Positions 14,013 to 25,482 of a stretch of 64,000 nt of DNA are shown in pieces (position 1 is the first letter of the stretch; every line of letters begins with the position of its first letter). Under the pieces are notes generated by a model. The model was given only the letters and a program-made list of their open reading frames with translations, was not told where the DNA came from and searched no databases. Made by a program: the position numbers and the translations under genes. Origin of the DNA: Liolophura sinensis (taxonomy: Eukaryota > Mollusca > Polyplacophora > Chitonida > Chitonidae); NCBI RefSeq assembly GCF_032854445.1, contig NC_088299.1, positions 18,159,608-18,223,607 of the forward strand, given 5' to 3'.

Positions 14013-14936
14013 AACTCAGGAACTATTGCATGCCACAGGCACAAATGTGAATGTATCAGAAAATCTCTTATTGCATCAGTGTACATGTATATAGAAATGC
14101 TGGTTTTGTGACCCACCAAAGCGGAAGGTAGACAACAAAACCAAAGGGTTCCAGCTGGACAGCTAACAGGTGTAAGGCATGTATAAAGGCAATCTTTAAA
14201 AAAATTCTTTGTTGGGCATGACCAACCTTCTATATCAGAAAAAATGAGGTAGATCAGTATGAATTCTTTTTATGTTAGCTAAAGAGATAGAGATTTGAAA
14301 AAAAAATAACAGAAAAAAGAAACTGAAAATTTATAAAATACTTTTGTCAAAATCTCAATAAAAACTTATGGTTATGCCCAACAGACATGTATTTAATACT
14401 GGCCTAATACACAGGTATAGGTCAAGCCAGCCAGCTTCTCACCAGCCGGCATCAACAAACAATAAGACTTCATTTCTCTGGCAGCCTCCAGACAACTGTT
14501 AGTTTGAACAATCAGTTCCAATGTTAACTGTTCAGCTGTTGATGAGGAACAGCAGATAGTGCAGTACATCTATGAGCCTCAAGAACTAACAACACACATA
14601 AAAATACCTCCTAAGTGCAGTACTGACATTTCCTTTTCTTACTGTACGTACCATTCTGTCCCGGAGAAGACCTTATCACTCACTCCAAACACTGACATAT
14701 ACACTATACCACTGACCAAAAGTAACTGTGTATACCTTAATTCCTCAATGCTTTTGAACATGAAAGAGCAACCTTCAGTGCAATTTATGCACATTTTATT
14801 TTGATTTTAGGATGGATAGGCCAATTTCAGAGCTTCACAAACAATATAATTTTATCAGTCGACACTGGACAATGCCTTCAGAGTATGCTTGAATCAACAT
14901 CATTCTAGCACGTGCAAAGGTTGAAGAATTACAGCA

Positions 14937-14958
14937 TATATATATATATATATACATA
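14937..14958. repeat. (AT)n microsatellite
   Basis: About nine TA units, then ACATATA. Confidence 0.9.
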
Positions 14959-16295
14959 TAGCCTTCATGTACACATAAATTTGCACACACATATTTCTAC
15001 TGCTATTTAAATCCTAACTAGTGCACCTGTCCAGTTTTACAAGCTTTACATTAGCACACTTCATCATTTTAAAGTTCACATCCTTACAACTTGTTTTAAA
15101 ATCAACTGGTCACCTTGATAGGTTTTATAACTTATATTCCATAAACATCTTGTTACATGTGTTCCCCACAACTTGCCGGGTTTGGTGCTAAATTACATAA
15201 ATATACTTCATATGTAAAATATGTAGCAAAGTGATGATATGACAGATTGAAGTGAAGCACTGCACTACGACCTTTAAAAGCGTCGGTACACAGTGTATAT
15301 CGGGAGCATAGGAAAGTTTGTATGAGTTATGTACTCTTAATGATCTAAAATCTCACCCAGAAATATGTACTTTTAGAGAGACAAGTCATTAAATGTCATA
15401 AAATATTATTTTCTGTGATGGAACTTACATTTTCCAGTAGGATATCATCTTACCTTCCAAACAAATCTGAAGACACCTTTCTAAGATCAACAAATTGTAG
15501 CCTGAGTGAAATTTTAGCACATTTACCATGTCTACATTGTGACTGTTAGCACACATTGTACATCTGTGGTACATGACAGGAAGCCTACAAGGGATTAAAT
15601 GTTGGAGAAAAATGCTCCTGAAGAAAGATGAATACCCAGTAATATTAAACTGATACAGTAAAACCCATCATAAATGGTGGGTCTGAACATTGTCACCAAA
15701 ACATAGTATTGTGTGTACAACTACTGAAATGCCTATATACACACTTCATACATATTCCATATGTCATTCATTCATTTCAAGTTGCTGGCATTGACTGTGA
15801 TATGGTTAATTCATGTCACAGATGCACTGCACACACACACTGACTATAAAAACTGGCTGATATCCTGTAATATATAAAGTGACACATGGTAACGACAATT
15901 CTGATGCACACAGGCATGGATATGTACTCTTAACGTGCATGTGATTAGGCTGACTCCATCCAACTGTCAGCCCCCCAAGTGTTGGGACTTGCACTTTTAC
16001 CTGCAATCCAGCTAGGCTGATAATTACCCCTAATTACATTTCTTCCATCATGTCTATGAACATTATGAACATATGCAAAAGTAGCTTATGGCATAATTAT
16101 ATATTTAACCCCCAAAAATTTCAAACTAAAATAAAAAAGAGAACTGAATGCAGAATACTAAACAAGCCAGAGGAGCTAGACTGTACAGAGGTACATTTAC
16201 ATGTGCTCGTATGTAATAGCTACTCTGGCTAACACAAAAGCTTGGAGGTTCGTTCATCTAGTCTGCCCCACTTGGAGTGACCCCACATGGGCGCT

Positions 16296-16321
16296 ACACA
16301 CCTATACATATATAGGTGTGT
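16296..16321. other. 11-bp perfect inverted repeat
   Basis: ACACACCTATA, four-base spacer, TATAGGTGTGT. Hairpin-capable; no gene context. Confidence 0.7.
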
Positions 16322-16959
16322 CTGTTCTCCTGTAATGATCTACATAACGAACTCACCTGACTGGTAACCTCTTTGAAGTCCCCTGCTGCAAACTTCACAG
16401 AAGTGTAACTTTTCCCCCCGAGAACCTGTCTTTTATATACCCATGCCACGACACTCTTCTGCACTGGTCTGTACTACCTGTATGTCAGTGAGGGCATTAA
16501 AGCTCTTAACGGGATAAGAGCTATGTCGGTTCCAGTAGATTTAGAGTAAACAGAGGTGTATTGCAGTGTCTAGTTTGCAGGGCAACACTAGAGTTTTATA
16601 CAAGTAGGTGAATGAGTCTGACCCAGAGGAAGTGATGAATTGTGTCATGCTTCACTGATCACCAAATGATGAAGCTCATAAACATTTAGCTAGTTGTTAC
16701 ACGAACCTGTAGAAATAAGGCTCTCAATTTTCACAAAACTAAATAACTCAGCTTCTGGTTTTTCCTCTCGCCAATGAAATCCATTTCTTGTGCTGTATTA
16801 TATGTAGACAATTACATTTCTGAGCACAAAAGTTACAGGAACATGTACTCAGTAAGATTTCTGAAACAGATCCTGAAAAGTGTGCAGTAAAATCTACAGA
16901 AAACCTCAATATATATCATGTCAGGACACAAGAAGTGCAGTTGTGCTCAATAATTTTCA

Positions 16960-17145
16960 CTTGTAAGACTGTGGTCTCGATTATAGGCGGAGGAAATCTA
17001 ATTCCTGATGGAATTAAATCACTGACCTTCACAAGATACCTAACAATCCACATGACTTATGACCCAGCCAATGTGTCAAGAGCTGGATTTGAACACTCGA
17101 TAACCTGGTAGCTAGGTTCCACACTTAAACCACTGGCTAGCATGT
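16960..17145 (-). mobile_element. Possible second tRNA-derived SINE family
   Basis: On the minus strand GCTAGCCAGTGGTTTAAGTG followed by GTTCAAATCC looks like an A box and a B box of a tRNA-related head; similar B-box remnants (TGAACC/TTGAACTC after CCAAG) occur near 2290, 23790, 25790 and 31110. Too diverged to define ends. Confidence 0.35.
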
Positions 17146-17159
17146 GAAGTTTGTAGAAT

Positions 17160-19350
17160 GTGCATATTACAATCACTGATATTCAGCCATGTTGAAGTAT
17201 TATTGCTGCCTTCCTATTATGGCAGAGTGTGTATATTATAATCACTGATATTCAGCCATGCTGAAGCATTATTGCTGCCTTCCTATTATGGCAGAATGTG
17301 TATATTATAATCACTGATATTAGGCCATGCTGAAATATTATTGCTGCCTTCCTATTATGGCAGAATGTGTATATTACAATCACTGATATTAGGCCATGCT
17401 GAAGTATTATTGCTACCTTCCTATTATGGCAGAGTGTGTATATTATAATCACTGATATTAGGCCATGCTGAAGTATTATTGCTGCCTTCCTATTATGGCA
17501 GAGTGTGTATATTATAATCACTGATATTAGGCCATGCTGAAGTATTATTGCTGCCTTCCTATTATGACAGAGTATGTATATTACACTCACTGATATTAGG
17601 CCATGCTGAAGTATTATTGCTGCCTTCCTATTATGGCAGAATGTGTATATTACAATCACTGATATTAGGCCATGTTGAAGCATTATTGCTACCTTCCTAT
17701 TATGGCAGAGTGTGGTATATTACAATCACTGATATTAGGCCATGTTGAAGTATTATTGCTGCCTTCCTATTATGGCAGAATGTGTATATTACACTCACTG
17801 ATATTAGGCCATGCTGAAGTATTATTGCTGCCTTCCTATTATGGCAGAGTGTGTATATTATAATCACTGATATTAGGCCATGCTGAAGTATTATTGCTGC
17901 CTTCCTATTATGGCAGAATGTGTATATTACAATCACTGATATTAGGCCATGCTGAAGTATTATTGCTGCCTTCCTATTATGGCAGAGTGTGTATATTACA
18001 ATCACTGATATTCAGCCATGTTGAAGTATTATTGCTGCCTTCCTATTATGGCAGAATGTGTATATTACACTCACTGATATTAGGCCATGCTCAAGTATTA
18101 TTGCTGCCTTCCTATTATGGCAGAATGTGTATATTACAATCACTGATATTCAGCCATGCTGAAGTATTATTGCTGCCTTCCTATTATGGCAGAATGTGTA
18201 TATTACAATCACTGATATTAGGCCATGCTGAAGCATTATTGCTGCCTTCCTATTATGGCAGAATGTGTATATTACAATCACTGATATTCAGCCATGCTGA
18301 AGCATTATTGCTGCCTTCCTATTATGGCAGAATGTGTATATTACACTCACTGATATTAGGCCATGTTGAAGTATTATTGCTGCCTTCCTATTATGGCAGA
18401 GTGTGTATATTACAATCACTGATATTAGGCCATGTTGAAGCATTATTGCTGCCTTCCTATTATGGCAGAATGTGTATATTACAATCACTGATATTAGGAC
18501 ATGCTGAAGTATTATTGCTACCTTCCTATTATGGCAGAATGTGTATATTACAATCACTGATATTCAGCCATGCTGAAGTATTATTGCTGCCTTCCTATTA
18601 TGGCAGAATGTGTATATTACAATCACTGATATTAGGCCATGTTGAAGCATTATTGCTGCCTTCCTATTATGGCAGAATGTGTATATTACAATCACTGATA
18701 TTAGGCCATGTTGAAGTATTATTGCTGCCTTCCTATTATGGCAGAATGTGTATATTACAATCACTGATATTAGGCCATGTTGAAGTATTATTGCTACCTT
18801 CCTATTATGGCAGAATGTGTATATTACACTCACTGATATTAGGCCATGCTGAAGTATTATTGCTGCCTTCCTATTATGGCAGAATGTGTATATTATAATC
18901 ACTGATATTAGGCCATGCTGAAGTATTATGGCTGCCTTCCTATTATGGCAGAGTGTGTATATTATAATCACTGATATTAGGCCATGTTGAAGTATTATTG
19001 CTGCCTTCCTATTATGGCAGAATGTGTATATTACACTCACTGATATTGGGCCATGCTGAAGTATTATTGCTGCCTTCCTATTATGGCAGAGTGTGTATAT
19101 TATAATCACTGATATTAGGCCATGCTGAAGTATAATTGCTACCTTCCTATTATGGCAGAATGTGTATATTACAATCACTGATATTCAGCCATGCTGAAGT
19201 ATTATTGCTGCCTTCCTATTATGGCAGAATGTGTATATTACAATCACTGATATTAGGCCATGCTGAAGTATTATTGTTGCCTTCCCATTATGGCAGAGTG
19301 TGTATATTACAATCACTGATACTCAGCCATGTTGAAGGACTATTGCTGCC
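17160..19350. repeat. 69-bp minisatellite, about 31 copies, with internal hairpin
   Basis: 69 bp is 23 codons, so it is open for up to 334 codons on the plus strand and 204 on the minus. Each unit contains the inverted repeat CTGCCTTCCTATTATGGCAG (5-bp stem). Copies are about 95 percent alike. There is no start context or domain, so I treat the frames as artefacts. Confidence 0.95.
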
Positions 19351-20974
19351 TTCATGTTACGAGTCTTGCAAATAAGTTCAACCCCATTTATGAATCCAAT
19401 AAAACACCAAGACCTTCAAAGTAAAACCGTCAGCTTTGAAAATAGTTTGAGAATGTTTTTCTGATGGACTGCATATCAACATGCCTATTATGTACATGTA
19501 CATGCAAATAAGAATGATCATTGCAGGTAAATATATTTCACGGTAAATGTAAAGACTGTGTATGAAACTTCACATTAACATTCAACTGATGCTCCTAGAA
19601 TGTATGATCAGACACAAAGGTGACATGTCTGAAATCTAATCATTGTGGCTTGTTGTTGTTATTTTTTACCACAGCTGTGTATATATTCCATTTCACATAC
19701 CATTTTTTGATATGCACAAAAATGCATTTTCAGAAGCACATATCGACCTTAAGATGATACTTTTGATGCCAACAATTCAATTTTCTTGATCAGAAAGTAA
19801 TCCAACTGCACAAAGACTATGGACTGGTTCCATAAGGTGGATGAATCTGTCACGATCCAGCAGAAAATGTCAGCCACTCGAAAAATGCTAAACTTTACCC
19901 TACGTGAAATACAGTGTGTTCAAGTTCAATGTGTGTAATTTCTACAATAGGCCTGGTACATTTGTAGTCTTCATCTCTCTGCAGGCCATTGATGCTAGTA
20001 CCTTAATTCATCACCATCTGTCACCCAGAAATCCATTCTCTGCTTCACAGAAATTAATGGCTCCATCAGCCGTTTTCTGTAGTATGTTATCTGTAAGAAA
20101 ATTGTGAATGGTGTAGTACAGGTACTGAGAGGGGCAGTTACATGTATATGTCTGTTGAAGCTAAGGCAGCCATACTGTACCAATAAAAGAGGTATATGTT
20201 TTTCAGTTTATAAAGTACCATATACACAACTATGGCTGGCTAAGATGAAAGGTAACCTTAGACGGGGTCATCCAGTGACCAAGGTCCCCCAGCCCTCCCA
20301 CCTGTAAACTTGTGTGGGGAAGAGGTCAATGAGGCATGAAGTTAAGGTCTGTTGTATTTTCAGTCAGTATGTCAGTATGGGAATATTAAACCGTGCAATC
20401 AAGCCCCATTAAGAACAGAGATGTACGTATATATGTACTATACATGACCACATGGTCAAAGAGCAATATCTTCACAATGATTATGCAAATTAACCAGCAA
20501 AATGTAATGAATGCAACAAAGAAAGTAATAATATTGTCCTTTTTGCTATTTTTGCCTTCAGTATTAGGTGAAGAACAGTTCACAAGGTACATGGACTGTA
20601 TATATGTTAATGTTATATTCCTGGTGCAAGCTCAGCAGAACAGCGCTTTAATCCTCCTAGGGCTGTCAATACACTCGACCCTTTCAAACATCCACACGGT
20701 CATTAACTCTAACAAGGCATTTCCTCTGCCCGCCCTGGTAGCCATACCCTGAATGTCCCTGCTGTATGGTGGATTACACTGGCAGATGGTAAATACCCTA
20801 ACTATTCACTATGGCTCTTATCAGCAAAATTGAACATCAGCTTTATTGAGTCATTTACTCATTTCTTTCTGTTTCACAGTACTCAAGAAGTTTTATGTGA
20901 CAGCTGTTTATTTATTTATTTATGTATTATACAGTACTCTAAAATATTTTAGTCAAATATATGAATGGAATCAA
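19351..20974. other. No gene seen
   Basis: Open frames up to 119 codons (20393-20752) overlap each other on both strands with no domain or exon structure. Confidence 0.55.
20906..20952 (-). mobile_element. SINE tail fragment, diverged
   Basis: TTTATTTATTTATGTATTAT then ACAGTACTCTAAAATATTTT, resembling the SINE tail and first body block. Confidence 0.5.
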
Positions 20975-21062
20975 TATTCCAGAGGAAACCAACCATACTC
21001 CAGAGGAAATCAGGCATATTTCAGAGGAAACTGGACATACTCCAGGTGAAACCAGACACACT
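20975..21062. repeat. About 21-bp tandem repeat x4
   Basis: Units share CATACTCCAGAGGAAACC, diverged. Confidence 0.75.
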
Positions 21063-21069
21063 CAACACC

Positions 21070-21420
21070 CAGACTATAAATGTCTTACTGCCTGATCATG
21101 TTAGTGTGTCAACACAGCCAGACTATAAATGTCCTACTGCCTAATCATGTTAGTGTGTCAACACACCCAGACTATAAATGTCCAGATGCCTATCATGTTA
21201 GTGTGTCAACACAGCCAGACTATACATGTCCATGTGCCTGATCATGTTAGTGTGTCAACACAGCCAGACTATAAATGTCCTACTGTCTGATCATGTTAGT
21301 GTGTCAACACAGCCAGACTATGAATGTCCAGGTGCCTGATCATGTTAGTGTGTCAACACAGCCAGACTATAAATGTTCAGGTGCCTGATCATGTTAGTGT
21401 GTCAACACAGCTAGACTAGA
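21070..21420. repeat. 49-bp minisatellite x7
   Basis: Units share GACTATAAATGTCC and GATCATGTTAGTGTGTCAAC. Confidence 0.92.
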
Positions 21421-21427
21421 CTATAAC

Positions 21428-22510
21428 GTTGTCAGGATCTTGGGGGCAGTAGATGGCTTCCAATGTTGTCAGGATCTTGGGACAGTAGGCAGATTCCAAT
21501 GTTGTCAGGGCCTTGGGGGCAGTAGGTAGCTTCCAATGCTTGTAAGGGCCTTAGAGACAGTAGGTGGCTTCCAATGCTGTCAGGATCTTGGGGGCAGTAG
21601 GCGGCTTCCAATGTTGTCAGGGCCTTGGGGGCAGTAGGTGGCTTCTAATGCTTTCAGGGCAGAAAGTGGCTTCCCATGCTGTCAGGAACTTGGGGGCAGT
21701 AGGCGGCTTCCAACATTGCCAGGGCCTTGGGGGCAATAGGTGGCTACTAATGCTTTCAGGGCAGTAGGCGGTTTCCAATGCTGTCAGAATCTTGGGGGCA
21801 GTAGATGACTTCTAATGCTGTCAGGGCCTTGGGGGCACTAGGTGGTTTCCTGTGCTGTCAGAGCCTTGGGGGCAGTAGGTGGCTTCCAATGCTGTAAGGG
21901 CCTTGGAGGCAGTAGGTGGCTTCCAATGCTGTCAGGATCTTGGGGGCAGTATGTGGCTTCGAATGTTGTCAGGATTTGGGGGGCAGTAGGTGGCATCCAA
22001 TGTTGTCAGGGCCTTGGGAGCAGTAGGTGGCTTCCTGTGCTGTCAGAGCCTTGGGGCCCGTAGGTGGCTTCCAATGTTGTAAGAGCCTTGGGAGCAGCAG
22101 GCGGCTGCCAATACTATCATATCCGGGGACTGTAGGTGACTGCCAATGCTGTCAATGCTCCGAATGCTGCTAGGGCCTTTGGGGCAGTAGGTGGCTTCCA
22201 ATGCTGTCAGGGCCTTTGGGGCAGTAGGTGGCTTCCAATGCTGTCAGGGCCTTTGGGGCAGTAGGTGGCTTCCAATGTTGTAAGGGCCTTTGGGGCAGTA
22301 GGTGGCTTCCAATGCTGTAAGGGCCTTTGGGGCAGTAGGTGGCTTCCAATGCTGTCAGGGCCTTGGGGGCAGTAGGTGGCTTCCAATGCTATCATGGCCA
22401 GGGGACTGTATGTGGCTTCCAATGCAGTCAGGGCCTTGGGGCCAGTAGGTGGTTTTCGATGTTGTCAGAGCCTCAGGGGCAGTAGGCGGCTTCCTGTGCT
22501 GTCAGGCCCT
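21428..22510. repeat. 37-bp G-rich minisatellite, about 29 copies
   Basis: Unit: TGTCAGGGCCTTGGGGGCAG then TAGGTGGCTTCCAATGC. Copies near 22160-22350 are almost identical; the others are diverged. GGGG and GGG runs give repeated quadruplex potential on the plus strand. Confidence 0.93.
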
Positions 22511-22548
22511 GGTGGAAGGGGAAGGGGAGGGGAAGGGGGGGGGGGGAT
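22509..22548 (+). other. Purine tract with G-quadruplex potential
   Basis: Four or more runs of at least four G separated by one or two A (GGAAGGGGAAGGGGAGGGGA then a 12-G run). It adjoins the G-rich minisatellite. Confidence 0.75.
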
Positions 22549-23442
22549 GGTACTGCTTCCAATGCTGTCATGGATGTTTCTGTCAAAGGAGAATTGTTTA
22601 CTCAGGACACTCCAGGAGGGTGTAAGGGAGACCTCTCCTCTACCCCTTTATCCTGTATATGGAAGGAGGAGTGGGTAATAAAAACAAAAAAACATGAATC
22701 TAAAAAACATGAAAACACGATTTAATTAAATGCTACTGTTTGAAGCTGTGTTTGCAGTATATAAAGTGCAAACTTATAAATCTAATTTTATCTTAAATTG
22801 CGAGCAGCAATTACCTACATTCTAGTGTTAGTCATTTAACTGATCAGAGTCAGGTGAGATTCAGGTTTTAAGTCTGTTAAATGGACTGTAGAATATCAAG
22901 AGTACTATTCTAAAGGAACCCCTTGCCAATGTTGATCTTAAAATACCACTGCCTATATGGAAGCTGCACACTTGTTTGGGTCCACACGAATTAGGGGTTC
23001 TCTACTAAAATATTGTCAAAGTTTTCAAATGTTTACTGCATCTTGGGATCAAAGCTGTGGTCATGGGGGAAAAGAGATCATCCCAGCTATCCCAAGACTG
23101 CCTTGTGATCGGACAGATTTATGTCTTACAAGAGGTAACACTACCTTCTGGGTCAATCCTGTCGGCCAGTCACTGTGGGATCATCAGCCCAAATATCAAA
23201 TTTAGTCTGATCCCGCTTTGACCTACATGTACCTCACAAATACAGGATAAATGCTTTCAGTCTAAAGCATGGATACATATATCTGTAGAGGAACATCCAG
23301 TGGAATGTTTATTTAATTATCTGTTTATTGCTTTAATGCTACACACTTACAAGCTTTCACTTCTCACTGGTAAACTTACGCAGTTTCAAGTTTATGGCTG
23401 CATGGACAACACCCCGAGGTAAACTACTGGACTTTGGCAATT

Positions 23443-23711
23443 TATTTATGTATTTATTTGATTGGTGTTTTACGCCGTACTCAGTATATTTCACTTATAT
23501 GACGGCGGTCAGTATTATGGTGGGTGGAAACCGGGCACAGCCCGCGGGAAACCCAAGACCATCCGTAGGTTGCTGACAGACCATTCCATGTACAGCCGGA
23601 GAGGAAGCCAGCATGAGCTGGACTTGAACTCACAGCGACCGCATTGGTGAGAGACTCCTGGGTCATTACGCTGCGCTAGCACGCTAACCAACTGAGCCAC
23701 TGAGGCTCCCC
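23443..23711 (-). mobile_element. Complete tRNA-headed SINE with 12-bp target-site duplication
   Basis: On the minus strand: a tRNA-like head with A box TGGCTCAGTTGG and B box GAGTTCAAGTCC, a conserved body (CCACCATAATACTGACCGCC), and a tail of AAAT-type repeats. It is flanked by ACTTTGGCAATT at 23431-23442 and 23712-23723, a direct target-site duplication. The body resembles widespread mollusc SINEs (RUDI/V-SINE type as I recall); the exact family is uncertain. Confidence 0.9.
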
Positions 23712-23863
23712 ACTTTGGCAATTAAAGCAGTGAAAAACCTCCCCATACATGTACATAATGAGAGTAGAGAAATCCACAAATCCCCTATCCAAGGCCGGGA
23801 CTGAACCCCATACATCATATGTCTTGGCACTAAAAGAAAAGCATCTTAATTAAAACTGGCAAG

Positions 23864-23948
23864 CATTTATTTGACTGTTGTTTTATAACACCATACTCAA
23901 GAATTCTTCTTTTATACAATGGCAGTCAAAATTAAGTTTATGGATGGC
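23864..23948 (-). mobile_element. Degenerate SINE fragment
   Basis: CATTTATTTGACTGTTGTTT, CCATACTCAAGAATTCTTC and ATGGCAGTCAAAATTA follow the SINE tail order with many changes. It lies 140 bp from the complete copy. Confidence 0.6.
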
Positions 23949-24071
23949 AAAACAGAAAGTTGACTTGCACATTAACAGTAAACTTTTAAATTTTCAAGTG
24001 TGACGGATACATGCTTGTACATACAAGTTCGGTTAACAACATGTTAATGGAACACAAATAGTGGTTTTCTG

Positions 24072-25482
24072 AGAACATCAGACCACCCAAACAACATCAG
24101 CGTAATCGACCACACATTGTCACCATGCAAGGTCCTAGGCAGAGAACATCAGACCACCCAAACAGTGACATCAACATCACCCCCCTACATTGTCACCAGG
24201 CAAGGCCCTAGGCAGAGAACATCAGACCACCCAAACAGTGACATCAACATCACCCCCCTACATTGTCACCAGGCAAGGCCCTAGGCAGAGAACATCAGAC
24301 CACCCAAACAGTGACATCAACATCACCCCCATACATTGTCACCAGGCAAGGCCCTAGGCAGAGAACATCAGACCACCCAAACAGTGACATCAACATCACC
24401 CCCCTACATTGTCACCAGGCAAGGTCCTAGGCAGAGAACATCAGACCACCCAAACAGTGACATCAACATCACCCCCCTACATTGTCACCAGGCAAGGTCC
24501 TAGGCAGAGAACATCAGACCACCCAAACAGTGACATCAACATCACCCCCCTACATTGTCACCAGGCAAGGCCCTAGGCAGAGAACATCAGACCACCCAAA
24601 CAGTGACATCAACATCACCCCCCTACATTGTCACCAGGCAAGGTCCTAGGCAGAGAACATCAGACCACCCAAACAGTGACATCAACATCACCCCCATACA
24701 TTGTCACCAGGCGAGGCCCTAGGCAGAGAACATCAGACCACCCAAACAGCGACATCAGCATTACCCACCATACATTGTCACCAGGCAAGGCCCTAGGCAG
24801 AGAACATCAGACCACCCAAACAGCGACATCAGCATCACCCCCATACATTGTCACCATGCAAGGTCCTAGGCAGAGAACATCAGACCACCCAAACAGTGAC
24901 ATCAACATCACCCCCCTACATTGTCACCAGGCAAGGCCCTAGGCAGAGAACATCAGACCACCCAAACAGTGACATCAGCATCACCCCCAAACATTGTCAC
25001 CATGCAAGGTCCTAGGCAGAGAACATCAGACCACCCAAACAGTGACATCAACATCACCCCCATACATTGTCACCAGGCAAGGCCCTAGGCAGAGAACATC
25101 AGACCACCCAAACAGCGACATCAGCATCACCCCCATACATTGTCACCATGCAAGGTCCTAGGCAGAGAACATCAGACCACCCAAACAGTGACATCAACAT
25201 CACCCCCATACATTGTCACCAGGCAAGGCCCTAGGCAGAGAACATCAGACCACCCAAACAGCGACATCAGCATCACCCCCATACATTGTCACCATGCAAG
25301 GTCCTAGGCAGAGAACATCAGACCACCCAAACAGTGACATCAACATCACCCCCATACATTGTCACCAGGCAAGGCCCTAGGCAGAGAACATCAGACCACC
25401 CAAACAGCGACATCAGCATCACCCCCATACACTGTCACCATGCAAGGTCCTAGGCAGAGAACATCAGACCACCCAAACAGTC
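24072..25482. repeat. 73-bp minisatellite x19 with 146-bp dimer structure
   Basis: Unit: GCAGAGAACATCAGACCACC then CAAACAGTGACATCAACATC and CACC..GGCAAGGCCCTAG. From about 24750 onward two variants alternate (CAGCGACATCAGC...CCATGCAAGGTCC and CAGTGACATCAAC...CCAGGCAAGGCCC), giving a 146-bp higher-order unit. Ends about 140 bp before segmental copy A. Confidence 0.94.

Larger units (their letters stand above)
14013..17159. other. No gene seen
   Basis: AT-rich; an AT microsatellite, one hairpin and a possible tRNA-derived SINE, listed separately. Confidence 0.6.
22549..24071. other. No gene seen; SINE-containing stretch
   Basis: The 82-codon frame at 22957-23205 has no recognisable motif. The rest is the complete SINE and its neighbour fragment. 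Confidence 0.55.

Noticed and set aside
17894-18898. 334-codon plus-strand open frame
   Set aside because: Lies wholly in the 69-bp tandem repeat, whose length is a multiple of three; no start context, domain or codon signal.
22957-23205. 82-codon plus-strand frame
   Set aside because: No motif, no exon signals, lies among repeats.
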